Shown one piece after another: positions 1 to 7,790 of a DNA stretch of 38,187 nucleotides (the first letter of the stretch is position 1; each line of letters begins with the position of its first letter). The position numbers and the translations under genes are program-made. The notes under the pieces are model-generated. The model saw only the letters and a list, made by a program, of their open reading frames with translations, was not told where the DNA came from and did no database searches. This DNA comes from GCA-020343675 sp964462945 (GTDB taxonomy: Bacteria; Planctomycetota; Phycisphaerae; Sedimentisphaerales; Anaerobacaceae): NCBI GenBank assembly GCA_964462945.1, contig CAYWZW010000053.1, positions 1 to 38,187 on the forward strand, read 5' to 3'.

Positions 1-156
1 ATCTTACCGGATACCCTCTAATCCACAATGGTACACTTTTCGGGGGTCACATCACAACAGTGTTGTTAGTCTTGATCCAGTGCGTTATTCGCCCTGAGAC
101 GACATCCAAGAATAGCTCCAATAATCGCATAGATGAGACTCTCCTAATACGCACCC

Positions 157-491
157 TCAATATAGGCCAGCCCGCTGAATCGCCTGCATCGCAAAGCGGC
201 GAGGCGTAAATACCTTTATCAGACTTATCGGTATGCCAAGCACTTTAAAGGCTGCTGATGCCCAGAACACACCCACATACCACGGAGTAAGGAGATTTGC
301 TGAAATGATAGCGAGTAAGACCGGGAACAACGGATTAGTATGCCCATGCCGATTTCAATGACATCATCCAAAACTACTAAGCAGCCGCCCAACATCATCA
401 ACCACCAGATATCAGCAAAGTACCCGACGAGAAAACCGCCGAGACCAACCAGCTCAAATAGCCCCTGGATAAAAGCAATTGCTATCGGCAT
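157..491 (-). pseudogene. Small multi-pass membrane protein, frameshifted
   Basis: No family is recognised. From the ATG at 491 the frame reads a hydrophobic protein (GLFELVG, then GYFADIWWLMMLGG) for about 52 residues to GMGIL. It then turns into non-hydrophobic sequence. Moving by one base near 336-345 restores a hydrophobic frame (NPLFPVLLAIISANLL, then WYVGVFWASAAFKVLG) that ends in AGLY and a TGA at 157-159. Joined, it would be about 111 residues with three or four membrane segments. The shift corresponds to one missing base, so it is either a real inactivation or a sequencing error. The start lies about 28 nt after the attC-like core at 519-525, so this may be an integron cassette gene. 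The hydrophobic continuity across the shift is strong evidence; function is unknown. Confidence 0.6.
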
Positions 492-518
492 TTGGTTTCA
501 TTCCTTTGAGTCATACGC

Positions 519-574
519 ATCTAACACTTAAATCAGCCTCGCGTTTTTGAGTCGGCTGCATTTTATTGTTATTC
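519..574 (-). other. Integron attC-like recombination site
   Basis: Read on the minus strand, this stretch has the order expected of attC: R'' (GAATAAC, 568-574), a 5-nt spacer, L'' (554-562), a loop, L' (GGCTGATT, 531-538), a 5-nt spacer (526-530) and R' (GTTAGAT, 519-525, fitting GTTRRRY). L'' and L' pair over eight positions, with one extra G in L'' (base 559), as in the extrahelical base of known attC sites. R'' keeps the AAC triplet but is otherwise diverged. An ORF starts 28 nt beyond R', the usual cassette geometry. No integrase and no second attC are visible in the window. Confidence 0.5.
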
Positions 575-719
575 CCGCTATTGTTATATCGGCCGTGCGC
601 GCAGGAGATATAAGCTGGTCTGCTCCAAATCATCCAGAATAAGCAGAAATACGTATTCTCATCAGACACTGCCTTGTTTCGCATTGGGAAAAGCCCGGTA
701 GAAAACTCTGCTGGAAGGC

Positions 720-738
720 GTCCCGCCATAAGGTGTGC
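720..738 (+). repeat. GTCCCGCC hairpin repeat, copy 1
   Basis: GTCCCGCC, a four-base ATAA loop and a GGTGTGC right arm. Nearly the same sequence recurs inverted at 24747-24765 and 32229-32247. This copy sits in the gene-free stretch 492-949. Confidence 0.5.
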
Positions 739-801
739 CTGTCGGCATTTACCGGACTGACGAAGAACACAGGGGAACAGAATTAGATCAGAATTGACGA
801 A

Positions 802-828
802 ATCAGCGTAATCTGCGAAATCCGTGGT
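802..828. repeat. 9-bp degenerate tandem repeat
   Basis: Three units in a row begin ATC: ATCAGCGTA, ATCTGCGAA and ATCCGTGGT. Sequences of this kind recur as non-coding repeats in many environmental genomes (from memory). Apart from this, the attC-like site, the hairpin at 720 and the promoter at 852, I see nothing in 492-949; an antisense ORF over it has no protein-like character. Confidence 0.5.
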
Positions 829-851
829 TGAGTTTTTCGGGTTCAATTGAA

Positions 852-880
852 TTGTTGTCTTTGTACTGAGTCTGTACAAT
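852..880 (+). promoter_or_regulatory. Possible sigma-70-type promoter for the glycosidase
   Basis: TTGTTG (852-857), a 17-nt spacer, then TACAAT (875-880). The -10 box is good (5 of 6) and the -35 box weak. Transcription would start near 887, giving a leader of about 60 nt before the ATG at 950. Confidence 0.35.
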
Positions 881-949
881 GTCGGGACGATGGAGAGAAG
901 CCGGGCTATTCAGGACCGGATATGCAAATTTGACGCGAAAGGAAGGACT

Positions 950-2353
950 ATGAGCTTCAAGAAAATCCTTACATTTGTTTGCCTTTCATTGACACTCTTT
1001 GCCGGGGGAGTCATTCATGCGGAGCCGACGAATGGGCCTTTGCGGATCTGTCCGGATAATCCGCGGTACTTCGCGGATAAGGACGGCAGGGCCCTTCTGC
1101 TGGTCGGCTCGCACGTTTGGTACAACCTCGTTGACATGGGTCCCGAAGACCCGCCCCGGCCGTTTGACTATGAAGCGTATCTGGCGTGGATGAAGCAGCT
1201 TAACCACAACTTCATGCGGATGTGGGCCTGGGAAATGACGCAGTGGGATACCAAGCCAAACGGCGCCCATGCCCGCAAGGACGTGACGACGTTCTACGTC
1301 ACGCCGCAGCCGTGGCTGCGAACGGGGCAGGAAAAAGCGCTGGACGGCAAGCCGAAATTCGATCTGACGAAGTTCAATCCGCGCTATTTCGAGCGGCTCC
1401 GGCGGCGGGTCGAGGCCGCACATCGCAGCGGAATATACGTCTCGATCATGCTGTTCGAGGGCTGGGCGATGCAGCGAATCGAGGACGGCTGGAAATTGCA
1501 TCCGTTCCATCCGCAGAACAACGTCAATGGCGTCAACGGCGATCCGAACGGCGACGGCAAAGGGCTGGAGGTCCACGAGCTGGCCGTCGAGGCGGTGACC
1601 GAGATTCAGAAGGCGTATATCCGCAAGGTCATCGATACAGTCAACGATCTGAACAACGTCTTGTACGAAATATCCAACGAGAACCATCCGCCATCCACGC
1701 CGTGGCAGTATGCGATGATACGGTATATCCACGAGTACGAAAAAGGCAAACCGGCGCACCATCCGGCCGGGATGACGTTCCAGTACCAGGGCGGCAAGAA
1801 CCAGGATTTGTTCGATAGTCCCGCCGACTGGATTTCCCCCAATCCCGAAGGCGGCTACAGAGATGACCCGCCGGCAAACGACGGCAAGAAGGTCATTCTC
1901 AATGACACGGACCATCTGTGGGGGATCGGCGGCAATCAGGCCTGGGTCTGGAAGAGCTTTACGCGGGGGCTCAATCCCATATTCATGGATCCGTACGACG
2001 GCGTCGTATTAGGCAGCCCGTTGGACGTGAAGTTCGAGCCTGTGCGACGCAGTATGGGCTATGCCTTGCAGCTTGCTGAGCGGCTGGACTTGAGCAACTG
2101 CAAACCGGCCAGCGACTTATCCACGACGGGCTACTGCCTCGCCACTCCCGGCAAGCAGTATTTGGTCTATCAGCCGCAGGCCAAGGCTCCGCTTGAAGTG
2201 AAGCTCAAAGAAGGCAAGTATTCCGTCGAGTGGTTCGATCCGAACACGGGCAAGACCGTCTCGAAGCAGCAGGTCTCTGCCGAACAACAACAAACCGCAT
2301 TCTCCAATCCGCTGGACGGCGACGCGATTCTTTATATATACGCATCCGAATGA
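950..2353 (+). CDS. Secreted glycoside hydrolase, clan GH-A-like fold with C-terminal beta-sandwich
   Basis: Predicted exported glycosidase of 467 residues. The frame is open from 890, but the ATG at 950 is preferred: GGAAGG lies just upstream and the protein then begins with a clean signal peptide (MSFKKIL, hydrophobic core, cleavage near IHA-EP). The mature N-terminus (NGPLRICPDNPRYF, then GSHVWYNL) resembles DUF4038/DUF6298-type cellulase-like proteins common in Planctomycetota. A NVLYEISNEN stretch matches the acid/base Asn-Glu of clan GH-A barrels. The later VILNDTDHLWG segment sits where a nucleophile would be expected but offers Asp, not Glu, so the catalytic pair is uncertain. The last 70 residues (EVKLKEGKYSVEWFDP) look like the beta-sandwich that usually follows such barrels. 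Substrate unknown. It converges with the beta-helix operon. Confidence 0.75.
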   Translation: MSFKKILTFVCLSLTLFAGGVIHAEPTNGPLRICPDNPRYFADKDGRALLLVGSHVWYNLVDMGPEDPPRPFDYEAYLAWMKQLNHNFMRMWAWEMTQWDTKPNGAHARKDVTTFYVTPQPWLRTGQEKALDGKPKFDLTKFNPRYFERLRRRVEAAHRSGIYVSIMLFEGWAMQRIEDGWKLHPFHPQNNVNGVNGDPNGDGKGLEVHELAVEAVTEIQKAYIRKVIDTVNDLNNVLYEISNENHPPSTPWQYAMIRYIHEYEKGKPAHHPAGMTFQYQGGKNQDLFDSPADWISPNPEGGYRDDPPANDGKKVILNDTDHLWGIGGNQAWVWKSFTRGLNPIFMDPYDGVVLGSPLDVKFEPVRRSMGYALQLAERLDLSNCKPASDLSTTGYCLATPGKQYLVYQPQAKAPLEVKLKEGKYSVEWFDPNTGKTVSKQQVSAEQQQTAFSNPLDGDAILYIYASE

Positions 2354-2393
2354 GGGCATCAGGGTAGCAGGCTATCAGAGAGGTAGAGGTAGG

Positions 2394-2415
2394 ATGGGCA
2401 GGTTCTCCTGCCCAT
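2394..2415. terminator. Hairpin between convergent genes, possible bidirectional terminator or REP unit
   Basis: Perfect 9-bp arms (ATGGGCAGG/CCTGCCCAT) around a TTCT loop, in the 121-nt gap between convergent genes. No T-tract follows on either strand, so it may be a REP-like repeat rather than an intrinsic terminator. Confidence 0.45.
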
Positions 2416-2474
2416 GCGGTTCATTATACGGTGATTGTAATTTGCGGCTCATTCAGCATGGGCTACGAGTTTCT

Positions 2475-3977
2475 TCATTTCTCTAAGTTGTTCATAACCT
2501 TGGCTGAATCGGGAGCGATGTCCAGCTTGCCAGCCAGGAGATTGTTGGCTATCAAATTATCCTTGCCTTTCTTGAGCACCAGGGCCGCTGCTTTGCCGGC
2601 TTGGCCGCGGGTGTCACTAACCGTGCAGCCTGAGACAACGGTGTCTTGAACGTCATCCATGAGGATGCCGCAGCCGTCGCAGTCGAGAATGACGCAGGCG
2701 GAGATATTAAAATACCGGCATTTTTCCAGGACAAGCCCCCCTTTGGCGCCAGCCATCCCCGGGCGGACTTTTCGCCGGACGTTGTTGATTTGCAGCCCCG
2801 TGAGTGCAACCTGCTCGCAATTGCGAAAGACAAGGCCCCGATTGGCGCTGGCGCCATCCCCGTAGTGGTAACGTGGATTGCGGTCGAAGACGTTCGGGCC
2901 GATAGCAATGCTTGAGCTGTCCTCAACGAGAAGGTCGTGTGCGTAGCCCTGCCAGAAGGTGTTGCCGACGATCGTGACCCCGCGAACCTTGCGAAGGTGC
3001 ATGTTGATCTGCACGTCGCTGAGCACGTTGCCCGTAATGGTAATGTTGCCGCCGCGCAGCTCGCCTTCTGCATAAGGTTGGGGCCGGCCCTCGCCGATAA
3101 TGCGGATATTTGCCGAATCGGGTGCGTTGTGGGCGTGCTGGAGCGTGCAGCCGGTGATGGCGATCTCGCCGATGGAGCCTCCTGTGGCGTCGATCAGGAC
3201 GTTCGCCGTCGCGGGGTCCTTTTCGCCCATATTCGCTTCGATGTCGCAGTTGCCGACTTGCAAGTTTCGGACGTCTCCGCCCCGCTGCACGATTCCTCCC
3301 GCGGCATTGTAGCTGATGTGCGAATTGCCGACGTTTATCTGATGCAGGTTCACCTGATCCAGATATACTCCAATTCCGCGATTTTCATAGATGTGGCAGT
3401 CTGAAATGATAACGTTACGGTTGCGGCCCGTCAGATGAATTCCATGCAGGGCCTTGCGAATCGCCAGCTTTGATAGAGTCGCCTTCATTGTACCGACGGC
3501 TTCTATGCCGCAGGCCTTGGGATCAGCGCCGGCAATCTCCAGTCCGCTCACAACCGGCATGCGCTGGTTTTGCCAGACATTTTCCTTTACCGTGTTCGGG
3601 TCGGCCGTCCCTTCGTGTGTGCCAACGAGCTTCAGGGCCGGGCCGGGGCCCGCCATGATAATCTTCGCTGTGCCTGAGCCGCTGATGGAGACGGGTCCGA
3701 CGCGGTCCAGGTCGGCGACCACGGTTTTGGTGAACCGATAGACGCCGCGAGGGACGAAGATGTCGCCCCGGCCTGAATCCAGCGCGCGCTGAAAAGCCTC
3801 GGCATCGTCCGCTTTGCCATCCCCAACGGCGCCGAAGTCACGCACGCTTGCGGCGGCCCCCGCGTCTTCTTGCGAAGACAAGAGCGGGGGCTGGCGAATG
3901 TCTCCGGCGTAGGCCAACGCAATGGGCAGTAACAGAAGAAACCCGCCGACCAATTCCAAGAAACTATTTCGTTTCAT
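2475..3977 (-). CDS. Secreted right-handed beta-helix protein, pectate lyase superfamily
   Basis: A 500-residue exported protein. It has an N-terminal signal sequence (hydrophobic core FLLLLPIALAYAG), then VRDFGAVGDGKADDAEAFQRAL at about 45-66. This is the typical opening of the pectate_lyase_3 / GH28-like beta-helix family. The remainder is a ladder of short strand-turn repeats (NVIISDCHIYENRG, ITITGNVLSD, TVVSGCTVSD) forming a parallel beta-helix to the end. The family includes polysaccharide lyases, hydrolases and epimerases; catalytic residues cannot be assigned by eye. Start: AGGAGGT lies six bases before the ATG and overlaps the stop of the upstream gene 3981-5327, with a 3-nt gap, so the two are probably translationally coupled. 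A hairpin repeat (3856-3891) is embedded in the coding region near residue 30-40. Confidence 0.8.
   Translation of the reverse strand: MKRNSFLELVGGFLLLLPIALAYAGDIRQPPLLSSQEDAGAAASVRDFGAVGDGKADDAEAFQRALDSGRGDIFVPRGVYRFTKTVVADLDRVGPVSISGSGTAKIIMAGPGPALKLVGTHEGTADPNTVKENVWQNQRMPVVSGLEIAGADPKACGIEAVGTMKATLSKLAIRKALHGIHLTGRNRNVIISDCHIYENRGIGVYLDQVNLHQINVGNSHISYNAAGGIVQRGGDVRNLQVGNCDIEANMGEKDPATANVLIDATGGSIGEIAITGCTLQHAHNAPDSANIRIIGEGRPQPYAEGELRGGNITITGNVLSDVQINMHLRKVRGVTIVGNTFWQGYAHDLLVEDSSSIAIGPNVFDRNPRYHYGDGASANRGLVFRNCEQVALTGLQINNVRRKVRPGMAGAKGGLVLEKCRYFNISACVILDCDGCGILMDDVQDTVVSGCTVSDTRGQAGKAAALVLKKGKDNLIANNLLAGKLDIAPDSAKVMNNLEK
3856..3891 (-). repeat. In-ORF hairpin element, copy A
   Basis: On the plus strand: GCCCCCGC, then GTCTTC, TTGC loop, GAAGAC, AAGA bulge, GCGGGGGC. 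That is 8-bp and 6-bp stems around a tetraloop that reads GCAA on the coding strand. It encodes the linker LLSSQED after the signal peptide of the beta-helix protein. A relative with covarying stem bases lies at 19221-19254. Confidence 0.65.
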
Positions 3978-3980
3978 ACA

Positions 3981-5327
3981 TTACCTCCTATCTTCGACCT
4001 GCACGGGACAGTTTTCAAATGTATTGTCTTGTAGAGTAATTCGCTCGGCCTCCTCTCCGATACGAATGGCGGTTTTCTGGTTCTTGCCCGCCGCATTTTC
4101 GAATCGGGTGTTCTCAACGGTGATGTCCTGGGTATTGCCCTGAATATCAATCCCAATACCACCTTCTTTCGCGCCATTGTCACGGATGATGCAATTCTCG
4201 ATCCGGTTGCGGCTGCCGGCGCGAAATTCGCTGCCGTCCTTGCGAAAAAGGATGCCGATCTGGCCGTTGCGTTCAATTGTGCAGCCGCATATGAGGTTAT
4301 CTGTATCGCGGTGCCCGATACTGATTCCATAGTTCTTGTTCTGCGATAGAGTGCAATTCTCCACAAACCCGTCGGAGACACTCCAGCAGAAGTAAATCCC
4401 CAGGCTGTTGCCCCGCGACTGACAATTGCGGAAGACGGGCCGCTGGGAGCCGCTTCCAGGGTGAAAACCGAGATCGGCGTTGTCGATGGCCCGGCAGTTT
4501 CCAAAATGGATATCATCGCAGACTTGGAAGCTGAAGCCGTCGCCATTGTAGTTTTGGGCGGTGACGTTGTTGAAGCGCCACCCGCTGCAATACTGGATAA
4601 AGACGGCGCCAGCGAAGTTGCCGTTGATGTGCTCGTTTTGCTCGCGGCTGCCGTCGAGCACGATGTCTTCGACGGCGACGTTGTCCACGTTTTCAGCGGT
4701 GAGGATCGGAAAGATGGTCGCGGCGGTCGCGTCTTTCTCCGTCCAGAAGTTCTCCTTGGTCAGCCGGTCCAGGAAAAGGACATTTCCCTGAATGGCGGTG
4801 ACCGTGGCCTGCCGGACGTCAAACTGCCAGTCTCCCGCTCCCGTTTTCGAGCGAAGCATGAGCCCTGCGCCGGGCACGAATCCTTTTGCATCCTCGACCT
4901 GAACGCCGTACTCGAACCAATCCGAATCCCTCACCAGGTCGGTCACGACGCTGGCGGATTTTCTGAGTATCGTTTTCTCGCCCGAGCCTCGCACGGTGAT
5001 ATTCGGGCGAAGATAGATCGCATTTTGCAGAAGATACACACCGGGCAGGATGTGCAGCGTGCCGCCGCCCACGCGATGCAGGTATTCTATGCCGGCCTGG
5101 ATGATCTTGTCATCCTTGCCTTGAAGCTCACCTTCATTCTGGCCGACCGTCAGGACCAGCTCACGCTGCTGTCGCATCGGACGGTTGGTTGATGTGATAG
5201 GTTTATCAGTTGTGCTTTCCCGGTCATTTACTCCTGCGCCGGCCTCTGCCGTGACGCACAGAGCCGTCGTGACAACGAGCAACCATATCTGCGGCCCTCT
5301 TGAGCGTTTTGTCTTGTTTTCTCGCAT
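3981..5327 (-). CDS. Secreted right-handed parallel beta-helix protein
   Basis: A 448-residue exported protein. The frame is open from a TTG at 5393, but the ATG at 5327 (MRENKTKR) is chosen: GGA lies seven bases upstream and a signal peptide follows (RRGP-type basic start, core WLLVVTTALCVTAEA). At about 60-100 is the GGGTLHILPGVYLL segment typical of beta-helix enzymes. From about 190 onward strand repeats recur (VDNVAVEDIVLDGS, DGFVENCTLSQNKNYGISIG, RNRIENCIIRDNG, ITVENTRFEN). These match the Beta_helix / NosD-type repeats of poly-uronate lyases and epimerases. Exact activity and substrate are not readable. It is the first gene of a two-gene unit with 2475-3977; together they suggest extracellular processing of an acidic polysaccharide. 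Confidence 0.75.
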   Translation of the reverse strand: MRENKTKRSRGPQIWLLVVTTALCVTAEAGAGVNDRESTTDKPITSTNRPMRQQRELVLTVGQNEGELQGKDDKIIQAGIEYLHRVGGGTLHILPGVYLLQNAIYLRPNITVRGSGEKTILRKSASVVTDLVRDSDWFEYGVQVEDAKGFVPGAGLMLRSKTGAGDWQFDVRQATVTAIQGNVLFLDRLTKENFWTEKDATAATIFPILTAENVDNVAVEDIVLDGSREQNEHINGNFAGAVFIQYCSGWRFNNVTAQNYNGDGFSFQVCDDIHFGNCRAIDNADLGFHPGSGSQRPVFRNCQSRGNSLGIYFCWSVSDGFVENCTLSQNKNYGISIGHRDTDNLICGCTIERNGQIGILFRKDGSEFRAGSRNRIENCIIRDNGAKEGGIGIDIQGNTQDITVENTRFENAAGKNQKTAIRIGEEAERITLQDNTFENCPVQVEDRR

Positions 5328-5565
5328 GTTCGTTCCTTTCGTAAATCGTGTCGCGGTTCCGGTCTGAAGCCAATGGTATAAGTTCTCCTTCAACTGAACC
5401 CGGTTGTCGGCATTTTAGCCGAATGTGTTCCTATCGACAATGTGCAAAACACCTTGGCCGTTGGGTCATTTGGATCCGTTCGACGCTGCTCAGAGCCTGC
5501 CCCGAGTGAATCGAGGGGGTAAACTCTGTTGAAGGGACAGGTTTCGATATTGCCTGGGATTTGGA

Positions 5566-5594
5566 TTGACGGTTTTCTATTTCGAATATATAAT
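5566..5594 (+). promoter_or_regulatory. Strong sigma-70-type promoter for tRNA-Val
   Basis: TTGACG (5566-5571), exactly 17 nt, then TATAAT (5589-5594). The predicted start is near 5601, about 70 nt before the tRNA. The rest of 5328-5671 shows no gene. Confidence 0.7.
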
Positions 5595-5671
5595 TCTAAT
5601 CGTTGACGTGAGTCGGAAGTCGCAGTTCTGTCGTCTGTCTTGCGACCTCTGCGGTCTGTCGAAAAACGACC

Positions 5672-5745
5672 GGGCGATTAGCTCAGCTGGCTAGAGCGCA
5701 CGGATCACACCCGTGAGGTCACAGGTCCGAATCCTGTATCGCCCA
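5672..5745 (+). tRNA. tRNA-Val (anticodon CAC)
   Basis: Full cloverleaf: acceptor GGGCGAT/ATCGCCC, D-arm beginning TAGCTCAGCTGG, anticodon stem CACGG/CCGTG with loop ATCACAC giving anticodon CAC (reads GTG), variable loop AGGTC, T-arm ACAGG/CCTGT, discriminator A. CCA is not encoded (TTA follows), so it must be added enzymatically. The sequence agrees with bacterial valine tRNAs. Confidence 0.93.
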
Positions 5746-5768
5746 TTAACAATCATCAATAGTCAATT

Positions 5769-7085
5769 TCAAAGATGCCAGGGGCTTCTCATCGGACGTA
5801 CCAACATTTGGCTGGCCTCGGTGTCGCCGACGAATTGTTCGCCGGCGGGGTCCCATTTGAGCTTCCGCCCAACCCGGCAGGCGATCTCCGGGACCAGACC
5901 AAGATAAGAGGCCTTGTGGCCCGCCTCGACGGGGGCGATGGGGTCGCGCCTGGTTTGCACGCAGTCGATAAAGTCGGCGTGGTGGCTGGTCGAATCGCCG
6001 AGGTGCGTCTCGTTTGGCTTGATGCTGACGCTCAGCAAAGAAGCCGGTTCGGCCCAAATCCCTTCGCGGTTTACATGGACCCAGCCCTTCTCGCCCTCGA
6101 ATTGACAGCCTTGCTTGTTGGGGTGGTCGGCGTCGGTGTACGTCATGCGAAGGCCGCTCGCGTAGGTGAACTCCGCCTGCCAGTCGTTGATATTGTCGGT
6201 CAGACCGTCGTTACGATAGCTGCCCTTGCACTGGACCTCGAACGGCTCATTACAGACCGCAGGGCAGCCCCAGTTGGCGATGTCCAGGTGATGGACGCCC
6301 CAGTTGACGATGAAGCCGGCGCAGTAGTCCCAGATCAGGTACCAGTCGGGCCAGGCCCACCGGCCGCCGTTGTATGGTTTTATTGGGGCCGGACCAACGT
6401 ACATGTCGTAATCAAAACCCGCCGGAATCGGCTCCTCGCTCGTGGGTTTAAGATAAGTCCTCTTATATTCGGGCCCGGGGGCGCCGACCTTGACCGTATG
6501 GACCTTGCCGAGATATCCGTTTCTTGCCAGCTCACATGCAAATCGAAAGTTGCGATCCGACCGCTGCTGGGTGCCGGTCTGGAACACGCGTCCGTACCTG
6601 CGGACCGCATCCCGGATTGCCTTGCCCTCACCGACCGCGACGCCCGTCGGCTTTTCACAATACAAATCCTTGCCGGCCTTTGCTGCGGCGACGGCAATCA
6701 GCGCGTGCCAGTGGTCTTGCGTCGCAATCACGACTGCATCGATATCCTCCCGAGCGAGCAGGTCACGAAAGTCTTTGAAGGTGGCACAGCTTTGGTCGCC
6801 GTAATGCCGGTCGATGAGGTCCTTCGCCTTTTGACGCCGGGCTTCAGCAACGTCGCAAACAGCGACCATACGAACCGCCGGATTACTCAGGAATGCTTTT
6901 GTGTTGTATGTTCCCTGGCCGCCCACCCCGATGCAGCCCATCACGATGCGATTGCTTGGGGCGGTGCTTGCGGCCTGGCCTAAAGACGCTGAAGGGACAA
7001 CGTAAGGGAATGCGGTTACACCAGCCGTGATTTGTGCCGCCTTTTTCAGCACGCGGCGGCGGGTAATGTTTCTATTCTGCGGCAT
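5769..7085 (-). CDS. Gfo/Idh/MocA family oxidoreductase with Tat signal
   Basis: A 438-residue NAD(P)-dependent sugar or inositol dehydrogenase-like protein. The ATG at 7085 is preferred over an upstream in-frame start because GGAGG precedes it and the protein opens with a twin-arginine signal (ITRRRVLKKAAQ, then AGVTAFPYVVPSA). The Rossmann domain follows at about 30-160: IGVGGQGTY is the dinucleotide loop and AVCDV the end of strand 2. The signature CEKPTG is near residue 145. The C-terminal alpha/beta sheet domain carries WGVHHLDIANWG, usual in this planctomycete subfamily. Tat export implies folding with cofactor in the cytoplasm and action in the periplasm, probably in sugar oxidation or glycoside processing. 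It lies 124 nt downstream of the HU gene on the same strand, separated by heptamer repeats. Substrate unknown. Confidence 0.88.
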   Translation of the reverse strand: MPQNRNITRRRVLKKAAQITAGVTAFPYVVPSASLGQAASTAPSNRIVMGCIGVGGQGTYNTKAFLSNPAVRMVAVCDVAEARRQKAKDLIDRHYGDQSCATFKDFRDLLAREDIDAVVIATQDHWHALIAVAAAKAGKDLYCEKPTGVAVGEGKAIRDAVRRYGRVFQTGTQQRSDRNFRFACELARNGYLGKVHTVKVGAPGPEYKRTYLKPTSEEPIPAGFDYDMYVGPAPIKPYNGGRWAWPDWYLIWDYCAGFIVNWGVHHLDIANWGCPAVCNEPFEVQCKGSYRNDGLTDNINDWQAEFTYASGLRMTYTDADHPNKQGCQFEGEKGWVHVNREGIWAEPASLLSVSIKPNETHLGDSTSHHADFIDCVQTRRDPIAPVEAGHKASYLGLVPEIACRVGRKLKWDPAGEQFVGDTEASQMLVRPMRSPWHL

Positions 7086-7103
7086 GGATGGTTCCTCCCA
7101 CCA

Positions 7104-7204
7104 GGAATATGAAATATCAAAGACCAAATACTAAAATGGCGGAGTCCCGGCGAGCCGGAACGACCTGCTCAATTTTGCATCTTACATTTTGCTTTTTGCT
7201 CTTG
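7104..7204 (-). repeat. Two 7-bp-period arrays flanking a small palindrome
   Basis: On the minus strand, 7170-7204 and 7104-7138 each split into five 7-mers, such as AAAAAGC and AAAATGT in the first and GTATTTG and ATATTTC in the second. Between them lies an imperfect hairpin (GTCCCGGC/GCCGGAAC, about 7145-7160). The block fills most of the 124-nt space between HU and the oxidoreductase and ends about 18 nt before the latter's ATG. Confidence 0.55.
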
Positions 7205-7209
7205 ATTCG

Positions 7210-7503
7210 CTATGGGCCTTCACCATTGAGCTTCTGTTTCATCAGCCGACCCATCTTGAACTTCACGACTCGTCGGGCAGAGACTTGAACGCCTTTGAGA
7301 GTCTTTGGGTTCTGCGCTTTCCTGGCGGCACGTGTCCTGGTCTCGAAGACGCCGAAATCGCGGAATTCCAGGCGATTGTCGCCGGCAAGCTCGCCGATAA
7401 TCTCATCGAGAAAAGACTGAACGATGGGCTTGACCACCACCCGTCTTGTATTTGTGTTTTCCGCTATGCGGTCGATTAGTTCCTTCTTCGTGATCGTTGA
7501 CAT
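7210..7503 (-). CDS. HU/IHF-family DNA-binding protein
   Basis: A 97-residue nucleoid protein. The N-terminal helical part opens with TKKELIDRIAE (dimer interface). The conserved LEFRDFGVFETRTR strand at about 45-58 follows, then the DNA-binding arm around RAARKAQNPKT, where the Pro intercalates in DNA in this family. The C-terminal helix is FKMGRLMKQKL. The length is a little above the usual 90 residues. GGAGGT lies six bases before the ATG, and a well-spaced promoter lies at 7564-7592. It acts as a DNA-bending homodimer or heterodimer in the cytoplasm. The sequence does not settle whether it is HU or IHF, since the arm has features of both. Confidence 0.93.
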   Translation of the reverse strand: MSTITKKELIDRIAENTNTRRVVVKPIVQSFLDEIIGELAGDNRLEFRDFGVFETRTRAARKAQNPKTLKGVQVSARRVVKFKMGRLMKQKLNGEGP

Positions 7504-7563
7504 CGCTCACCTCCAGCGTAGGGTATTATGGCTGCGGTACACGGTATCATATACTGTGGGAGC

Positions 7564-7592
7564 AATATAACACGTGCAGCCCTCCCAATCAA
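7564..7592 (-). promoter_or_regulatory. Promoter of the HU gene
   Basis: On the minus strand TTGATT (7587-7592), 17 nt, TATATT (7564-7569). Start near 7557 gives a leader of about 54 nt. Confidence 0.55.
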
Positions 7593-7628
7593 ACACTTTA
7601 TCATTTTCTCTCCGGCAGACTTTCGACC

Positions 7629-7672
7629 TGCCTGCCGCAGGCAAGTTGACCCCTGCTTGTGGCTGGCAGGGG
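7629..7672. repeat. Paired GC-rich hairpins (REP-like)
   Basis: Two neighbouring inverted repeats: TGCCTGC/GCAGGCA (7629-7643, one-base centre) and CCCCTGC/GCAGGGG (7650-7672, 9-nt loop). They lie in the gene-free stretch 7593-7715 and resemble REP-type doublets. No coding function is seen. Confidence 0.45.
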
Positions 7673-7715
7673 CATCCCGTGGAGAGCGTGCGGCGTTCGC
7701 TGCGGAGCACGCCAG

Positions 7716-7753
7716 AAAAAGGGGCCTATACCGAATCACTCGGCACAGGCCCC
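7716..7753 (-). terminator. Rho-independent terminator of the LamG gene
   Basis: On the minus strand GGGGCCT and AGGCCCC form a 7-bp stem with an inner CCGA/TCGG pairing, followed directly by TTTTT. It lies 37 nt past the LamG gene stop and isolates it from the HU gene. Confidence 0.75.
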
Positions 7754-7790
7754 GAATCGAAGCAACTTCTGCTGGTAATCCAGGATATCT

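Noticed and set aside
1..60. GGTACACTTTTCGGGGGTCAC resembling the end of an IS21-type element.
   Set aside because: The likeness is from memory only; no transposase, no partner end and no target duplication are visible. 1-156 otherwise shows no convincing gene; a 27-codon ORF on the minus strand has no support.
511..879. A 122-codon ORF on the minus strand.
   Set aside because: It runs through the attC-like site, the 9-bp repeat and the promoter; its TDFADYADF peptide is the translation of a non-coding repeat.
986..1915. A 309-codon antisense ORF inside the glycosidase gene.
   Set aside because: It is a shadow of a GC-rich gene; the plus-strand protein has a signal peptide and recognisable fold motifs.
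5672..5745. The tRNA as an integration site.
   Set aside because: No integrase and no repeat of the tRNA 3' end was found in the window.
5775..6983. A 402-codon antisense ORF over the oxidoreductase.
   Set aside because: The opposite strand carries an unmistakable Gfo/Idh/MocA protein; the antisense translation has no family features.
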